The notes beneath the pieces are model-generated. The model saw only the letters and a list, made by a program, of their open reading frames with translations, was not told the DNA's origin and searched no databases. From positions 124,001-188,000 of the forward strand of contig NZ_LMLW01000009.1 in NCBI RefSeq assembly GCF_001422045.1: a DNA stretch of 64,000 bases, read 5' to 3'. Source of the stretch: Sphingomonas sp. Leaf242 (lineage in GTDB: Bacteria > Pseudomonadota > Alphaproteobacteria > Sphingomonadales > Sphingomonadaceae). Below are positions 48,277-57,832 of this stretch, in pieces (position 1 is the stretch's first letter; each line of letters begins with the position of its first letter). The position numbers and the translations under genes are program-made.

Positions 48277-48666
48277 TTACGGCTTGGTGCTGTCGATCCC
48301 GCCCAACGCTTCCTTGAGCGCTGCCACCGACATGTTTCGAGCAAACTTGATCACGCCGATTCCGAGTGATCCCAAAAACATTCCGACCATGGTTGCTACC
48401 ATGACTGACATCTCTTTCTCCTCAACGATCACAGCCGTGAGGAGAAGAACGAGAAGCGTCACGAGGAGTTCGAACCGCCAGACCTTCTTCCGTTTGGTTG
48501 GCGTAGTGACGGTTATTCCTCGGACGATAAGCGCGGCAAGACAGCCGCACACTACCGGTATAAGCCATGCGTAAGCGTTGGGTGAGGTGATCGCGACACT
48601 TGTTCCCGCTGCCGTTGCGCCAGCCGAGAAGATCAAGCCGGATGCGCTGGCGATGCGTTCTATCAT
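48277..48666 (-). CDS. Prophage holin-like membrane protein
   Basis: A protein of about 129 residues with four hydrophobic segments (around residues 8-28, 30-52, 68-84 and 88-108) and a charged C-terminus. Size and topology fit a phage holin, as does its place after the tail genes. The second of two adjacent ATGs (48666) is preferred because it sits 4 bases after TAAATA, matching the other genes; 48669 is the alternative. Confidence 0.6.
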   Translation of the reverse strand: MIERIASASGLIFSAGATAAGTSVAITSPNAYAWLIPVVCGCLAALIVRGITVTTPTKRKKVWRFELLVTLLVLLLTAVIVEEKEMSVMVATMVGMFLGSLGIGVIKFARNMSVAALKEALGGIDSTKP

Positions 48667-48670
48667 CATC

Positions 48671-48676
48671 TATTTA
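48671..48676 (-). promoter_or_regulatory. TAAATA motif, holin-like gene
   Basis: TAAATA followed by 4 bases and the ATG at 48666 on the minus strand. No Shine-Dalgarno sequence is present. The motif overlaps the stop of the preceding gene. Confidence 0.5.
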
Positions 48677-49195
48677 ATGATAAAGTCGGCCAAGCGTGAC
48701 GCCGATGGCGAGCGCGCCTGACAACCCAACCAGACCGGTAAAGCGTTTGAGTTGAGCGAACCGGAAGTCCGAATAAACGACATTCGAAGGCGAGCGCAAT
48801 TTAAGGATGATATCCGCGCGATACATCCGAAAAATCGCCATCCAATAAAATAGCGGTGCCAAAAACAGGAAGTCCATGAAGCGCTTCACTGTAAGGATTC
48901 GCTGAATGGTTGCCGGGGCGGCATCACCAAACGAGATCATGTAAATGGCATCGGGAATGCAGCGCATCAACACCGCTGTGCAGCATGCCAAAACGAGCGA
49001 GTTCAACGCCCATGATGGATCATAGCCGTAGCGACGATCGGCCCATAGCTGCTTCACCTGAACGAGCGCCAAGGTAAGCGCGAGCGTGCTGGCAACGATC
49101 ATCGCAAACAGCACGAACGCGAACAAGTTCGATGAACCGTCGAATGAAGCGGGGAATGGCGAGTTCGTCATTCCTAATGTCACAGCGCGCTCCAT
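48674..49195 (-). CDS. Multi-span prophage membrane protein
   Basis: A 173-residue protein with four likely membrane spans (around residues 22-45, 62-85, 105-125 and 150-168). No family recognised. It lies between the SGNH-type tail gene and the holin, so a lysis or superinfection-exclusion role is conceivable. Start choice between ATG 49195 and ATG 49171 is open; neither has good spacing to a ribosome-binding site. Confidence 0.55.
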   Translation of the reverse strand: MERAVTLGMTNSPFPASFDGSSNLFAFVLFAMIVASTLALTLALVQVKQLWADRRYGYDPSWALNSLVLACCTAVLMRCIPDAIYMISFGDAAPATIQRILTVKRFMDFLFLAPLFYWMAIFRMYRADIILKLRSPSNVVYSDFRFAQLKRFTGLVGLSGALAIGVTLGRLYH

Positions 49196-49241
49196 TAGCT
49201 ACACCGCACCAACGCCATTTGATGTGATTTTATCGTTCGCA

Positions 49242-50675
49242 TCAGATGCCACCGCGATACAGCTTTCGAATATCCTCGGCGTAAACCGAGGACAAAAAAC
49301 CATACCCGAACGGAGAGGGATGAACCGTTCCGTTCGTTTCGTAGAAGCCGATCCCCTGCGCTTTCGCAAACGATACGAGGCGTGAACGCATGTCGAGGAT
49401 TGGAAGGCCATTCGCCATCGCTACCTGTCGAGTGGCGGTAACAAAGCTCTCTTGGGTGGAGCTTAATCCGCCGGTATCGCCATCGTAGAGCGGCAACACG
49501 ATGCAGAGATCACAGATAGGTAGATAGGCGTCAATCGCTGCCTGTAGGTTCGCCTGATAAACGGCAACGGAGATTGATCCGCGCCAATCGTTGATTGGGA
49601 AATCGGCGAGATACATGTAGTCGGGCGCTATGGCCTTGGTCATCGCAATCTGACCGCCAAGCGTATTCGAATTATCGCTAAACCGTGCCGAACGCGCACC
49701 CGAGATGCCGAGGTTATGAACGCTGATTTGGCGACGCCCAGCGGTGTCGTCGAATGCATCCACTCCAAGGATGATGCTTGCGCTCGTGGCGCTCGATGCC
49801 TGCGTGAGCGTCAATGCGTTCAAGCCCGTCGAACCACTATCGATGATAGCTGTCTGGATGCTGTTCGGATTTGCGCTGTTTACCGGGATATTACCCGTTC
49901 CCGACGAAGCCGTGAGGTTGCGACCGGCCCGATCGTTGTAAATGCGAACGCGCCATTTACGAACCGGAGTGAGCGGCGTGTAGGTAATGCTGTCGCCCGC
50001 TGCCGCCAACTGGATCGCGTTACCGCCTGCCGTTTGAACTGAAGTAAGGCCAACCGTCCCAGTCGAGGTAATGCGCGAGTCACCAGCCTTGTAATTGTCG
50101 AAGGTTTGCGCGGTGCCCCAAGAGCCATGATCACCATAATAGTTCTCTGCCCCGGCATTGATCCCCATGCCGTTGAGGCGTGCTGCAATCTGCGGCACCA
50201 GTCCGGCTGAACCTTGGGTCGATGGTGAAACATTTTGCTGTCCCGCCACGGTTGAAGGACCAATGACGACGACATTGATATCGCGATCGGATCGAGCCAT
50301 CGCAGCGCGGACGCGTAGTGTGTTTGCCGGGGTGGCGTAGGTGACCGGAAGCCCCGCGCTCGATAGTGATGGTGCTATCGATGCAGCGGTGAGAACGGGA
50401 TTAACCTTCGCATCAGCGGCGGAAGCGCGAGCGGTCGTATCGCCACCTACGGCAACAATCGCGGCACTTGTGAGGGTAGGGTTTGCTTTGGCGTCCGCTG
50501 CCGCATCACGAGCCGTTTTATCGCCAGCGGCTGTCACCGCAGCTTGCGTCAAAGTAGGGTTTGCCTTGGCATCGGCCGCAGCCGATCGCGCGACCGGATC
50601 GACGATACCAGCGGCATTCATAGCCGCCAAAAATTCCGCTTGCTGTGAAGCGGTCATTTGAGAAAGAATTGTCAT
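49242..50675 (-). CDS. SGNH/GDSL-hydrolase-like tail protein with N-terminal repeats
   Basis: A 477-residue tail-associated protein. Residues about 28-100 hold three repeats of about 24 residues (AAADAKANPTLTQAAVTAAG type). The C-terminal part resembles an SGNH hydrolase: VVVIGPSTVAGQQ in the block I position (GPS, not GDS), PINDW as a block III-like motif and a C-terminal NGTVHPSPFGYGF with the block V histidine. It may deacylate capsule or lipopolysaccharide. The start overlaps the preceding stop (ATGA). Confidence 0.72.
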   Translation of the reverse strand: MTILSQMTASQQAEFLAAMNAAGIVDPVARSAAADAKANPTLTQAAVTAAGDKTARDAAADAKANPTLTSAAIVAVGGDTTARASAADAKVNPVLTAASIAPSLSSAGLPVTYATPANTLRVRAAMARSDRDINVVVIGPSTVAGQQNVSPSTQGSAGLVPQIAARLNGMGINAGAENYYGDHGSWGTAQTFDNYKAGDSRITSTGTVGLTSVQTAGGNAIQLAAAGDSITYTPLTPVRKWRVRIYNDRAGRNLTASSGTGNIPVNSANPNSIQTAIIDSGSTGLNALTLTQASSATSASIILGVDAFDDTAGRRQISVHNLGISGARSARFSDNSNTLGGQIAMTKAIAPDYMYLADFPINDWRGSISVAVYQANLQAAIDAYLPICDLCIVLPLYDGDTGGLSSTQESFVTATRQVAMANGLPILDMRSRLVSFAKAQGIGFYETNGTVHPSPFGYGFLSSVYAEDIRKLYRGGI

Positions 50676-51220
50676 GCTGATAGCTCCAAGTAATTGGAGT
50701 CAGAAAAGCGAAGTGGCTCCAAGTTTAAAAAGGTAAGGGTTCGCGACGGCGCGACAGCGACCGGCGCATAGGCTGCAATCTTGATCGTGAAGCGCGGTGC
50801 GTCGATCGTCTCTGGATCATTCTTCCGGGTGATTCGGGTGATATATCGACTGATTGGCGCGCTATTGTAGTCGGCAACTGCGGGTGCGCTAACATCGACG
50901 GTTAGGCTTCCAGCCGCGATCGGGTCTTTGCCGTCATGAAGGCGTTCCGCGATCTCCCATCGAAGACCGGAACCGTCCAGTAGTCGTTCCGATATAAGGC
51001 CATTCAAGCGCCACATAGCGACAGGGTCGGGACCGGGAACAACGGTAGCATCGAAGTAACCGCGTGATACTCGCTCCGCGTCGTAGATTGAAAAGACGAA
51101 GGCACGGTCCGTCAACGATTCAGGGACACCAGCGCCATTGGTTGGCTGATAAGCGAACACGATAGGTTCGCCAGCGGCAACGCGCATGGTCTTCGTTGAT
51201 AGATTGATAGTTAGAGCCAT
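50672..51220 (-). CDS. Prophage tail accessory protein, unknown
   Basis: A 182-residue mostly beta-strand protein (ALTINLSTKTMRVAAGEPIV; SRYITRITRKNDPETIDAPR). No family recognised; a baseplate or fibre-attachment role fits its place before the SGNH-type protein. The ATG 51220 is preferred to 51241 because TAAATA lies 5 bases upstream, as for other genes here. Confidence 0.6.
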   Translation of the reverse strand: MALTINLSTKTMRVAAGEPIVFAYQPTNGAGVPESLTDRAFVFSIYDAERVSRGYFDATVVPGPDPVAMWRLNGLISERLLDGSGLRWEIAERLHDGKDPIAAGSLTVDVSAPAVADYNSAPISRYITRITRKNDPETIDAPRFTIKIAAYAPVAVAPSRTLTFLNLEPLRFSDSNYLELSA

Positions 51221-51225
51221 ACACT

Positions 51226-51231
51226 TATTTA
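51226..51231 (-). promoter_or_regulatory. TAAATA motif, gene at 51220
   Basis: TAAATA-AGTGT-ATG on the minus strand. There is no Shine-Dalgarno sequence. The motif is preceded by GA. Confidence 0.5.
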
Positions 51232-51265
51232 TCTTGGGCATGGCTCTATCGAGACATTGGGTAGG

Positions 51266-51547
51266 TTACGCGGTTGGCGTTTCCTGAAGTGTTACCGGAG
51301 TGTATTGACCAATGAGCGAGGGCAATTCCTGATACAGCGTGTAGCTGACCATGCTTCGCATTTCAGCGATCTTACGACGCGAACCGAGCGGGAAGTTTGC
51401 CGGGAGTGTATCCAGCAAAGCCGCCAATGCGGTGTCATAGGTCATCGCAGCGTCCCTTGCTCCATTGAGAGCGGCGACATCCGCTTCAATGAATTTCGCA
51501 GCCATGGATTCGAGTTCTTCAACGGTTGGTTTAGATGTAGTCGCCAT
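51266..51547 (-). CDS. Small prophage protein, possible tail fibre accessory
   Basis: A 93-residue helical protein (TSKPTVEELESMAAKFIEAD; DTLPANFPLGSRRKIAEMRS). No family recognised. Unlike its neighbours it has a conventional AGAGG about 8 bases before the ATG; TAAATA also occurs, but about 23 bases upstream. Confidence 0.6.
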   Translation of the reverse strand: MATTSKPTVEELESMAAKFIEADVAALNGARDAAMTYDTALAALLDTLPANFPLGSRRKIAEMRSMVSYTLYQELPSLIGQYTPVTLQETPTA

Positions 51548-51582
51548 TCTTAATACCTCTTCTATTTCCTTTATTTAGCCAT

Positions 51583-52353
51583 TCAAAAGAAGGTCGCGCC
51601 GACTGGAATGCCCGTCACATCGATCGACATGATTTGATTGGGGACATCCCAACCATCGCCATATTGTTTGTATTCGGAGTAGGGACCGAAGCTGCCTAAC
51701 ACATCGTCTACAGACACATTGGCTACCTGAACCGTCGAACCGTTATCTTGGATGGATGCGCCATACGCCTTGCCATCAATGCGGCCCCTGATGTTCTTAC
51801 ACGAGGTCAAACCGTCTCCCGGATCAATGGCAGGGTTTCCGCTATCGTAACAAGCTGGTGAACAGCGCGAATGCGCGCCAACCGTTGAGCACGCGTAGGC
51901 CATGGTTTTGCCGGGATAATTCTGCGCCTGTCCGCTGCCGCCCGGAGCGCTGCTGACCAGCTTCATCGGCCAATAGTTGCTCGAAAAGACGCATAGGTTC
52001 GTGGCTTGATTATAAAGCTGAAAGAGCCCGTTGTTCGCAGGGAGGTTCGGCGTCCAGTCGAAGATATAATAGGTGAAAGGCGAGCCTACAGCGCCGCTAC
52101 TCGCGTAGTTTATCACGGTGCTGTTATATTGCTGAACATACATCGCAGCCGCATAGCCGTTCGTTTGCAGCGCAACGATTGGGTAGGACATTCCCGCTGT
52201 ATCTATCAGGATCGTAGAGGGGTTGGTGTTGCCGCCACTTCGATTGCCTGTCGCTCCCGTTCCGGACTTTCGACATACGAAGCCAAGCATACTCGCGCTA
52301 ACTTGAAGCCTATTCGCTACCGGATCATAGAATTCTACAACTGCATCAGCCAT
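51583..52353 (-). CDS. Prophage tail fibre-type protein
   Basis: A 256-residue, Gly/Asn/Ser-rich protein with several cysteines (CSTVGAHSRCSPACYDSG). No family recognised. The start at 52353 overlaps the preceding stop by one base (TGATG), so it is coupled to the small tail gene upstream. Position after the tip protein suggests a receptor-binding or accessory fibre protein. Confidence 0.62.
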   Translation of the reverse strand: MADAVVEFYDPVANRLQVSASMLGFVCRKSGTGATGNRSGGNTNPSTILIDTAGMSYPIVALQTNGYAAAMYVQQYNSTVINYASSGAVGSPFTYYIFDWTPNLPANNGLFQLYNQATNLCVFSSNYWPMKLVSSAPGGSGQAQNYPGKTMAYACSTVGAHSRCSPACYDSGNPAIDPGDGLTSCKNIRGRIDGKAYGASIQDNGSTVQVANVSVDDVLGSFGPYSEYKQYGDGWDVPNQIMSIDVTGIPVGATFF

Positions 52354-52667
52354 CAATATATACCATAGATAAATTGCGTGTTGGGGCGCTTGTAAGCCTT
52401 GTCCGTTTCTGGATACGGATAGGACCAAGTGAGCGTGTTCCCGCTGATATTTAGCTGAACGCCGCCACCGCGATTATCGAAGTTGTTCCTGATACTGAAT
52501 GCGAACGGCACACAGTTTGGATACTGTGTGAACCGTCCATCAACGATCGTTCCGGATTGCGCTCCACCCGTGAAGTCCCAACCGACATTGGCGACGCCCG
52601 CAAACTTGAAAAGTCGATCGCCAAGCCCAAGCATGGGGGTTCCGTTCTCTGCCCAAAGTTGCAGCAT
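52353..52667 (-). CDS. Small tail accessory protein (DUF6453-like)
   Basis: A 104-residue beta-rich protein (LQLWAENGTPMLGLGDRLFK; GVQLNISGNTLTWSYPYPET). It resembles short accessory proteins encoded just after lambda-J-type tips (DUF6453 type, from memory). Its start overlaps the tip stop codon (TGATG) and its stop overlaps the next start. Confidence 0.6.
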   Translation of the reverse strand: MLQLWAENGTPMLGLGDRLFKFAGVANVGWDFTGGAQSGTIVDGRFTQYPNCVPFAFSIRNNFDNRGGGVQLNISGNTLTWSYPYPETDKAYKRPNTQFIYGIY

Positions 52668-55600
52668 CAGAAACCAATCTTCACGGCCAAGTTGCCGTTA
52701 TTGTAGTAGACGCGGGTTCCGTTACCGTCCCTCTCCACGCGTCCGCCAGCGCCGTTGTAGGACACAAGCGAACCGATGTTTGCCGAGATCGCAGACAACG
52801 AACCAACCGAAAGCTTGTTCGCTTGAATCGAGCTGGTAGTGATACGATCGCCATCAACGATCGTGCCACCGTAGTTGGCCACGAAGTTTGCACCGCCACG
52901 CCATGTGCACATGATGATGAAATCACCACCTTTGCCGAGCGACCAGTCAACACCGACATCGAAGTAGGTTCGACCCTGACCCCAAAAGACATAAGTCAAC
53001 TGGTTTTGCCAACCAACCGCGCCCGCGCTGATCGTTACGGAAGTCGGGTTGCCGTCATTGCCCGTCCATAGAATGTAGCCGTCCGACCACCTCAACGCGC
53101 CATCCCGCCACTGGAAGTCGCAACCAATGACGGTGATATCTCGTGCACCGATCATCAGCGAATTCGCCTTGATCGTGTTCGCCGCGATTGCGCCGCCTCG
53201 AATTTCGGTCGAGTCCGCGCCGTTCTTCCAATTGTTGAGCGTGCCACCACCGCCGATGCTGATCTTACCCGGCTGGATAGTGGTAGCCATCGTGTTGATG
53301 CGATCCGCAGGCGAATTTGCCGAAAGCGCGATCGAACCCAAATCGAAGCTTGCGCCGAGACCGGTGTTCGCGACTTGGACAAAGTTCGAGATCACGCTTC
53401 CGGCGCGGATGGTGTTCGCGTCGAGTGTGTTCGCGGTGATGCGATCACCGTTTAGACTTCCAACAGTGATTTTGTTCGTCGTGATCGCGCCGTCTGCGAT
53501 GAGCGTTGTATCGGAGACGCGAACGATCGAGCTATAAAACTGGAAATACCCCTTGTGCGTGCCCTTAAAGCGAAACTGCCAACTGTGGCAGTCGTAGCTG
53601 TTCGTCACCACGATCTCTTTGAAGATGACGCCCGATGTAGGAGCGGTGACGCTATTGCCATCGACGGCATCCGGGTTACTGCCGACACCAGTTTTCAGGG
53701 ACAACCACTGAACATTCGGCATGTGGATTACGGGGTTCATCGAACCAACGAAATCTTGGTTCGCAAAGAACCAAACGCGAATGCGATATGTTGCGCCCGC
53801 TTCGACATTGAAGAACGGCGTTGACCAATCCTTGGTCGTGTTGTCTCCAGCCACAGAAAGGATATTCGCAGACGATGGCCACGCCGCATTGGTAGGGACA
53901 ACATTCGCGATCGTGTTCCCGGTCGTCCAGAATGCCGCGTCCCGGAAGTCGTTGTCGGGGATGATGCTGTCCGAGCTACCGACCGCAAGCTTTGTGGCGG
54001 TGATGGCACCAGCGGCAAGCTGTGCGGTGGTGATCGTTCCAGCCGAGATTTCGTTAGCCGTGATTGCTCCCGACGCGATCTGATTGGCGGTGATCGAGCG
54101 AGCGGTTAGCTTGTTGGCGTTGACGGTCCCGGTGACGATCCTGTCGCCGTTGATGCTTGTTCCAACACCCGCATTGACGACTAAATCGGACCCGCCATTC
54201 CAAGTAGCGATGTTCTTGTAATCGCCATTGAATGCGACATTATAATCGGTTGTCCAATCGAGCCGGTTAGGCTTTGTTTTCGTGTTCCAAAGAAAATAGA
54301 ATGGTGCGTTCGTGTATCCCGCAACACCAGCGGCAATAGCCCATGAAGTGTAGTTGCCGTTGTCGTCAACATACTGCAAAAATCCACCGTCCCAGCGAAC
54401 CACATTGTCCGCATCGACACGGATGTTCATCCCGATCGTCGAGAACGGGCGTGTCGCAAGAACCAGCTTGTTCGCCGTTATGCTGTTTGCCAAAACCTTG
54501 TCGGCAGTGATTGCGTTAGTGGCGATCTCGTTACCGGTAATCGTATTCGCCGCGATCTGGTTTGCTGTGATCGTGTCCGCAGCAATCTCGTTCGAGGTGA
54601 TGGTGTTTGCGGCAAGATTGCTCGCCACGATCGTGCGACCGGCGATCTGGTTTGCGGTTATCGTCGAGGCTGCAATCTCGTTCCCCGTGATGGTGTTGGC
54701 CACCAAGTCGGCTGCAACGATCGAACGAGCCGCGATCTGATCAGAGGTGATGGTGTTCGCCGCGATCTGGAGGGCGGTAACCGAATTGGTGGTGATTTTC
54801 CCGCCATTGATCGTCGTGATACCGCTATTGATCTGCGCGCCCGTGTCTATCCAGCCACCCCAAGCTGTGGTCGAAGTGCTGATACGGTTCCAATAGCGCC
54901 CGTAGCTATCGCGAACCTCTTGGTGAACCGGACCACCGGAAGGGTCACCCCACTGAACCGAAGTCGTGAGGCCACCGTATCCGCCAACCGCCGTTAAGCC
55001 GATGTTCGCGAGGTTTTTGAATTCGGTAACGATCCGCGTTGTGCCGTATTGACCGTAATAGAAGCTTGGCGGTGAATCGACGGTTCGGGTGTCTGCGAAC
55101 ATCAATCCGCTTGTGACGCGGCTGTCCAAGGTCTGTGCGTATGTGGCACCGACCAGCGTCCCTGCCGGTGCGCCGCGCGTGGCATCGAGAGCGCCTGTGT
55201 AGCCAAGACCGGGCAAGCTGACTTGGCCGCTACCAGCGCCACCAAGCTTACCATCCGAGCCGATCACGATCGCACCAGCCGCGATGCGATCGGCTGTGAT
55301 CGATCCTGCCGCAAGCTGGTTGGTGGTGACGGTTCCTGCCGTGAGCTTGCCGCCATCGATCGTGACCGTGTTCTGGTTGATCCGGGTAGCGGGATCGTTG
55401 GCGCGAAGCTCTATCGTCTCCGATAGCGTGCCGCCCACCAGTGTGCCTGTAGGAGCCCCAACGGTCGCGGCGCTTTCCACGGCTGACAACCGGATATCTG
55501 CGATGTCGTGGTAGGTGCCGCTTACGACCAATACCGGAGCAATGTTCATCGTGACCGCGTCGCTTGGAACCGCGATCGATTCCTTGACCATCGTCCAAGT

Positions 55601-57820
55601 GTTCGCCGCGCCTACAAAGCTGTTGAAGCGATAGCCGGTAACTGTGCCCGCACCGTTCTGGAAACCGATGTCGAAAGCGATCTGTTGCCCAGCAATTTGG
55701 GCGCGTTTCCAGTAGCTGATAAACAGCTTTGTAATTCCGGAGGTGAGCGGGAAAGTAGCGCTGCGTGGCGAAGCGTTGTTCGCGGTCGCGTGGAAGTAGT
55801 TGCCGGGATCGCCAGCGACTGCTTGGACTCGGGTGAGTGCCCCGGCTAGAGTCCAGCCATTGGTATTTGTCAGTAGGCTCGCGTTCGGTAGCATGTTTTC
55901 GCCGCTCGTGGCGAAGTCATCGGGACGACCAGCGCCGCCGACGCTGTTCCAAGCATTGTCGGTGTAAGTCGTGAACGAGATGTCAGACATTGCCGCGCCG
56001 AAGTCTTTGAAGTGACAATGTGGGACATAGTTGAGCCCAGAGGCAACCGGATAAGTTCGACGCGTAACGCCGTCCGTGCGGAGATAAACATTCACATTGT
56101 CATAAGCGATCTCGAAAACGGTATTGCCGTCGTATGTTACGCCCGTGCCGTCCTGCGTTGTTCCAATGTAGAAGTTCGCAATGTTGCCGCTCGTGCGGAT
56201 GCTGAACAACAAGCTATCGAGATAGCGATTGGTGCCAATGAGAAGACCAACCGCCAGAGCGTAGCTCGCGTATGTTCCGCGCCATGAGAAACGCATCCCG
56301 CCGGGGAAGCGCTGGATCGGAGTAACAACATCACCCGAAGTGGTCGGAGTGCTCCAATCGGAAGTCGCACCAACCTTCGTCAAGCGGTTACCCGTGATGA
56401 CGATATTCGACGCCGGTAGAAGTCCGTTATAGCTGAATGAGACATCGGCCGTAGCGTTGTCGGCAGGTTTCCCGGCACCAACAATCTTGGTCCAATCAGC
56501 GCGCGTGAATGCGTCCCCGATGGTGTTAGCGCCCGTGACATTTGCAACGCTGATCGTGGCAGGAAGCGAGGTGGTCGGAACAAGAGCCGCACCCGTAATG
56601 GTGCCCGTCGAGATGTCCGCGCCGTTTACGCTCTTCGTCCAAGCGCCGTTGACGATCCGGTAGAGTTCCTTGTTGAACATGACCAACGGCGTGCCCGCGT
56701 AACCTGTCACGGAAGGCAACGCGGTTACGGTAGTGACCGGTGACAGACCGTCAACGAAATCAGACGCGACAATGCCGCCAGCCGTTGTAGCTGAAACAGG
56801 GTTGGTGAGCGCGCTGGCGTTGCCCGATGTATCGACAGACTTGAGCCAAAAGTAATAGGCGGTGGCCTGTGTAAGACCGGTTGCGATATAGCGCCCCGGC
56901 TGTCCCGGAACCGCGTTCACCGCATCGATCTTAACCGCCAATGTGCTATCGCTCGAAGCACCACGCCAAATCTCAATCGTGTCGAGATCGGTATCGCTGG
57001 CGTTGGTCCAAGACAGGGTAGCGCCGTTGTATGTGGTGGCGACGCTCAACCCAGTTGGTAGTGCTGGTGCGATGGCGTCTTTCGCGGTCGAGATGCTGAC
57101 TTCCGGCGAGTAACCGGATTTCACATTGTTCTTTATCGCAAGGACTTTGGCCGTGATCGTCTGGCCACGCGGAACGGTAGGCGCGTAGAAGGTGGCGGAG
57201 TCCGCGCCGTTCTCGACATAGTTGCCGGAACCTTGCTTGATCGCGATGATGTAGCGAACGCCAACGGTTGTTGATGCAGTCCAAGTGGCGCGGAAGTCCG
57301 CGCCAATATCAGTGAGCGATGATGCCAGCGCCAAGCCGGTAGGGACGGGCGGGGCATCGGTGTCGAAGTATGTCGAACCGTTGATCTTGGCCAATGCCTT
57401 GTCGAGGTCGGAGATAACTGTTTCGGCAGGACGCCCGCCAACATTGGTTCCCGCTGGCGCACCCTTCGTCGCGCCGTCATCGATCCCGGTGAGCTTATCC
57501 CCTTCTCCCGGACTGATATCCCCAAGCTTTGTGGGTAGTCCGGTGATGGTGTCATATTCGACTACCGCCGCTGCGGTGATGAGGTGATCAGCCAACCAAG
57601 GGCCGAAGATGCCTTCAACCATTCGGTAGCGGGCGCGCACTTCGACATCGGTAGATGGAGCGTTAGCGGTGAAACGAAACTGTCCCGCCGCTGGATCAAA
57701 CGCAGCGGCCTGTTCGGTCCACTCCGCTTGCCCAACGATGCGGGATTGAATTTGTATGGATAGGACTCGACCCGAAGTTTCAGGTGTCCATGTTACGAGG
57801 ATTTCAGATACTTGGCTCAC
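52667..57820 (-). CDS. Tail-tip/host-specificity protein with decapeptide repeats
   Basis: A 1717-residue central tail-tip protein (lambda J-like role: receptor contact). Fibronectin-III-type domains lie at about residues 1-70 and 160-350 (for example GLSVATTYNGATLSWTNASD). Residues about 1025-1125 hold about ten tandem decapeptides of the form AANTITxNQI, and further copies of TITANQ/SITADRI flank them. GTG 57820 is the start, 5 bases after TAAATA with no Shine-Dalgarno sequence. The C-terminus is beta-rich and probably receptor-specific. Confidence 0.85.
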   Translation of the reverse strand: MSQVSEILVTWTPETSGRVLSIQIQSRIVGQAEWTEQAAAFDPAAGQFRFTANAPSTDVEVRARYRMVEGIFGPWLADHLITAAAVVEYDTITGLPTKLGDISPGEGDKLTGIDDGATKGAPAGTNVGGRPAETVISDLDKALAKINGSTYFDTDAPPVPTGLALASSLTDIGADFRATWTASTTVGVRYIIAIKQGSGNYVENGADSATFYAPTVPRGQTITAKVLAIKNNVKSGYSPEVSISTAKDAIAPALPTGLSVATTYNGATLSWTNASDTDLDTIEIWRGASSDSTLAVKIDAVNAVPGQPGRYIATGLTQATAYYFWLKSVDTSGNASALTNPVSATTAGGIVASDFVDGLSPVTTVTALPSVTGYAGTPLVMFNKELYRIVNGAWTKSVNGADISTGTITGAALVPTTSLPATISVANVTGANTIGDAFTRADWTKIVGAGKPADNATADVSFSYNGLLPASNIVITGNRLTKVGATSDWSTPTTSGDVVTPIQRFPGGMRFSWRGTYASYALAVGLLIGTNRYLDSLLFSIRTSGNIANFYIGTTQDGTGVTYDGNTVFEIAYDNVNVYLRTDGVTRRTYPVASGLNYVPHCHFKDFGAAMSDISFTTYTDNAWNSVGGAGRPDDFATSGENMLPNASLLTNTNGWTLAGALTRVQAVAGDPGNYFHATANNASPRSATFPLTSGITKLFISYWKRAQIAGQQIAFDIGFQNGAGTVTGYRFNSFVGAANTWTMVKESIAVPSDAVTMNIAPVLVVSGTYHDIADIRLSAVESAATVGAPTGTLVGGTLSETIELRANDPATRINQNTVTIDGGKLTAGTVTTNQLAAGSITADRIAAGAIVIGSDGKLGGAGSGQVSLPGLGYTGALDATRGAPAGTLVGATYAQTLDSRVTSGLMFADTRTVDSPPSFYYGQYGTTRIVTEFKNLANIGLTAVGGYGGLTTSVQWGDPSGGPVHQEVRDSYGRYWNRISTSTTAWGGWIDTGAQINSGITTINGGKITTNSVTALQIAANTITSDQIAARSIVAADLVANTITGNEIAASTITANQIAGRTIVASNLAANTITSNEIAADTITANQIAANTITGNEIATNAITADKVLANSITANKLVLATRPFSTIGMNIRVDADNVVRWDGGFLQYVDDNGNYTSWAIAAGVAGYTNAPFYFLWNTKTKPNRLDWTTDYNVAFNGDYKNIATWNGGSDLVVNAGVGTSINGDRIVTGTVNANKLTARSITANQIASGAITANEISAGTITTAQLAAGAITATKLAVGSSDSIIPDNDFRDAAFWTTGNTIANVVPTNAAWPSSANILSVAGDNTTKDWSTPFFNVEAGATYRIRVWFFANQDFVGSMNPVIHMPNVQWLSLKTGVGSNPDAVDGNSVTAPTSGVIFKEIVVTNSYDCHSWQFRFKGTHKGYFQFYSSIVRVSDTTLIADGAITTNKITVGSLNGDRITANTLDANTIRAGSVISNFVQVANTGLGASFDLGSIALSANSPADRINTMATTIQPGKISIGGGGTLNNWKNGADSTEIRGGAIAANTIKANSLMIGARDITVIGCDFQWRDGALRWSDGYILWTGNDGNPTSVTISAGAVGWQNQLTYVFWGQGRTYFDVGVDWSLGKGGDFIIMCTWRGGANFVANYGGTIVDGDRITTSSIQANKLSVGSLSAISANIGSLVSYNGAGGRVERDGNGTRVYYNNGNLAVKIGF
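54440..54800 (-). repeat. Tandem 30-base coding repeats in the tail-tip gene
   Basis: About ten consecutive 30-base units code decapeptides such as AANTITSDQI, VANTITGNEI and AADTITANQI. Such direct repeats can gain or lose units by slippage and may vary tip length or receptor binding. Confidence 0.8.
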
Positions 57821-57825
57821 CCAAG

Positions 57826-57831
57826 TATTTA
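57826..57831 (-). promoter_or_regulatory. TAAATA motif, tail-tip gene
   Basis: TAAATA-CTTGG-GTG on the minus strand. The motif begins right after the preceding stop codon. No Shine-Dalgarno sequence. Confidence 0.55.
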
Positions 57832-57832
57832 T

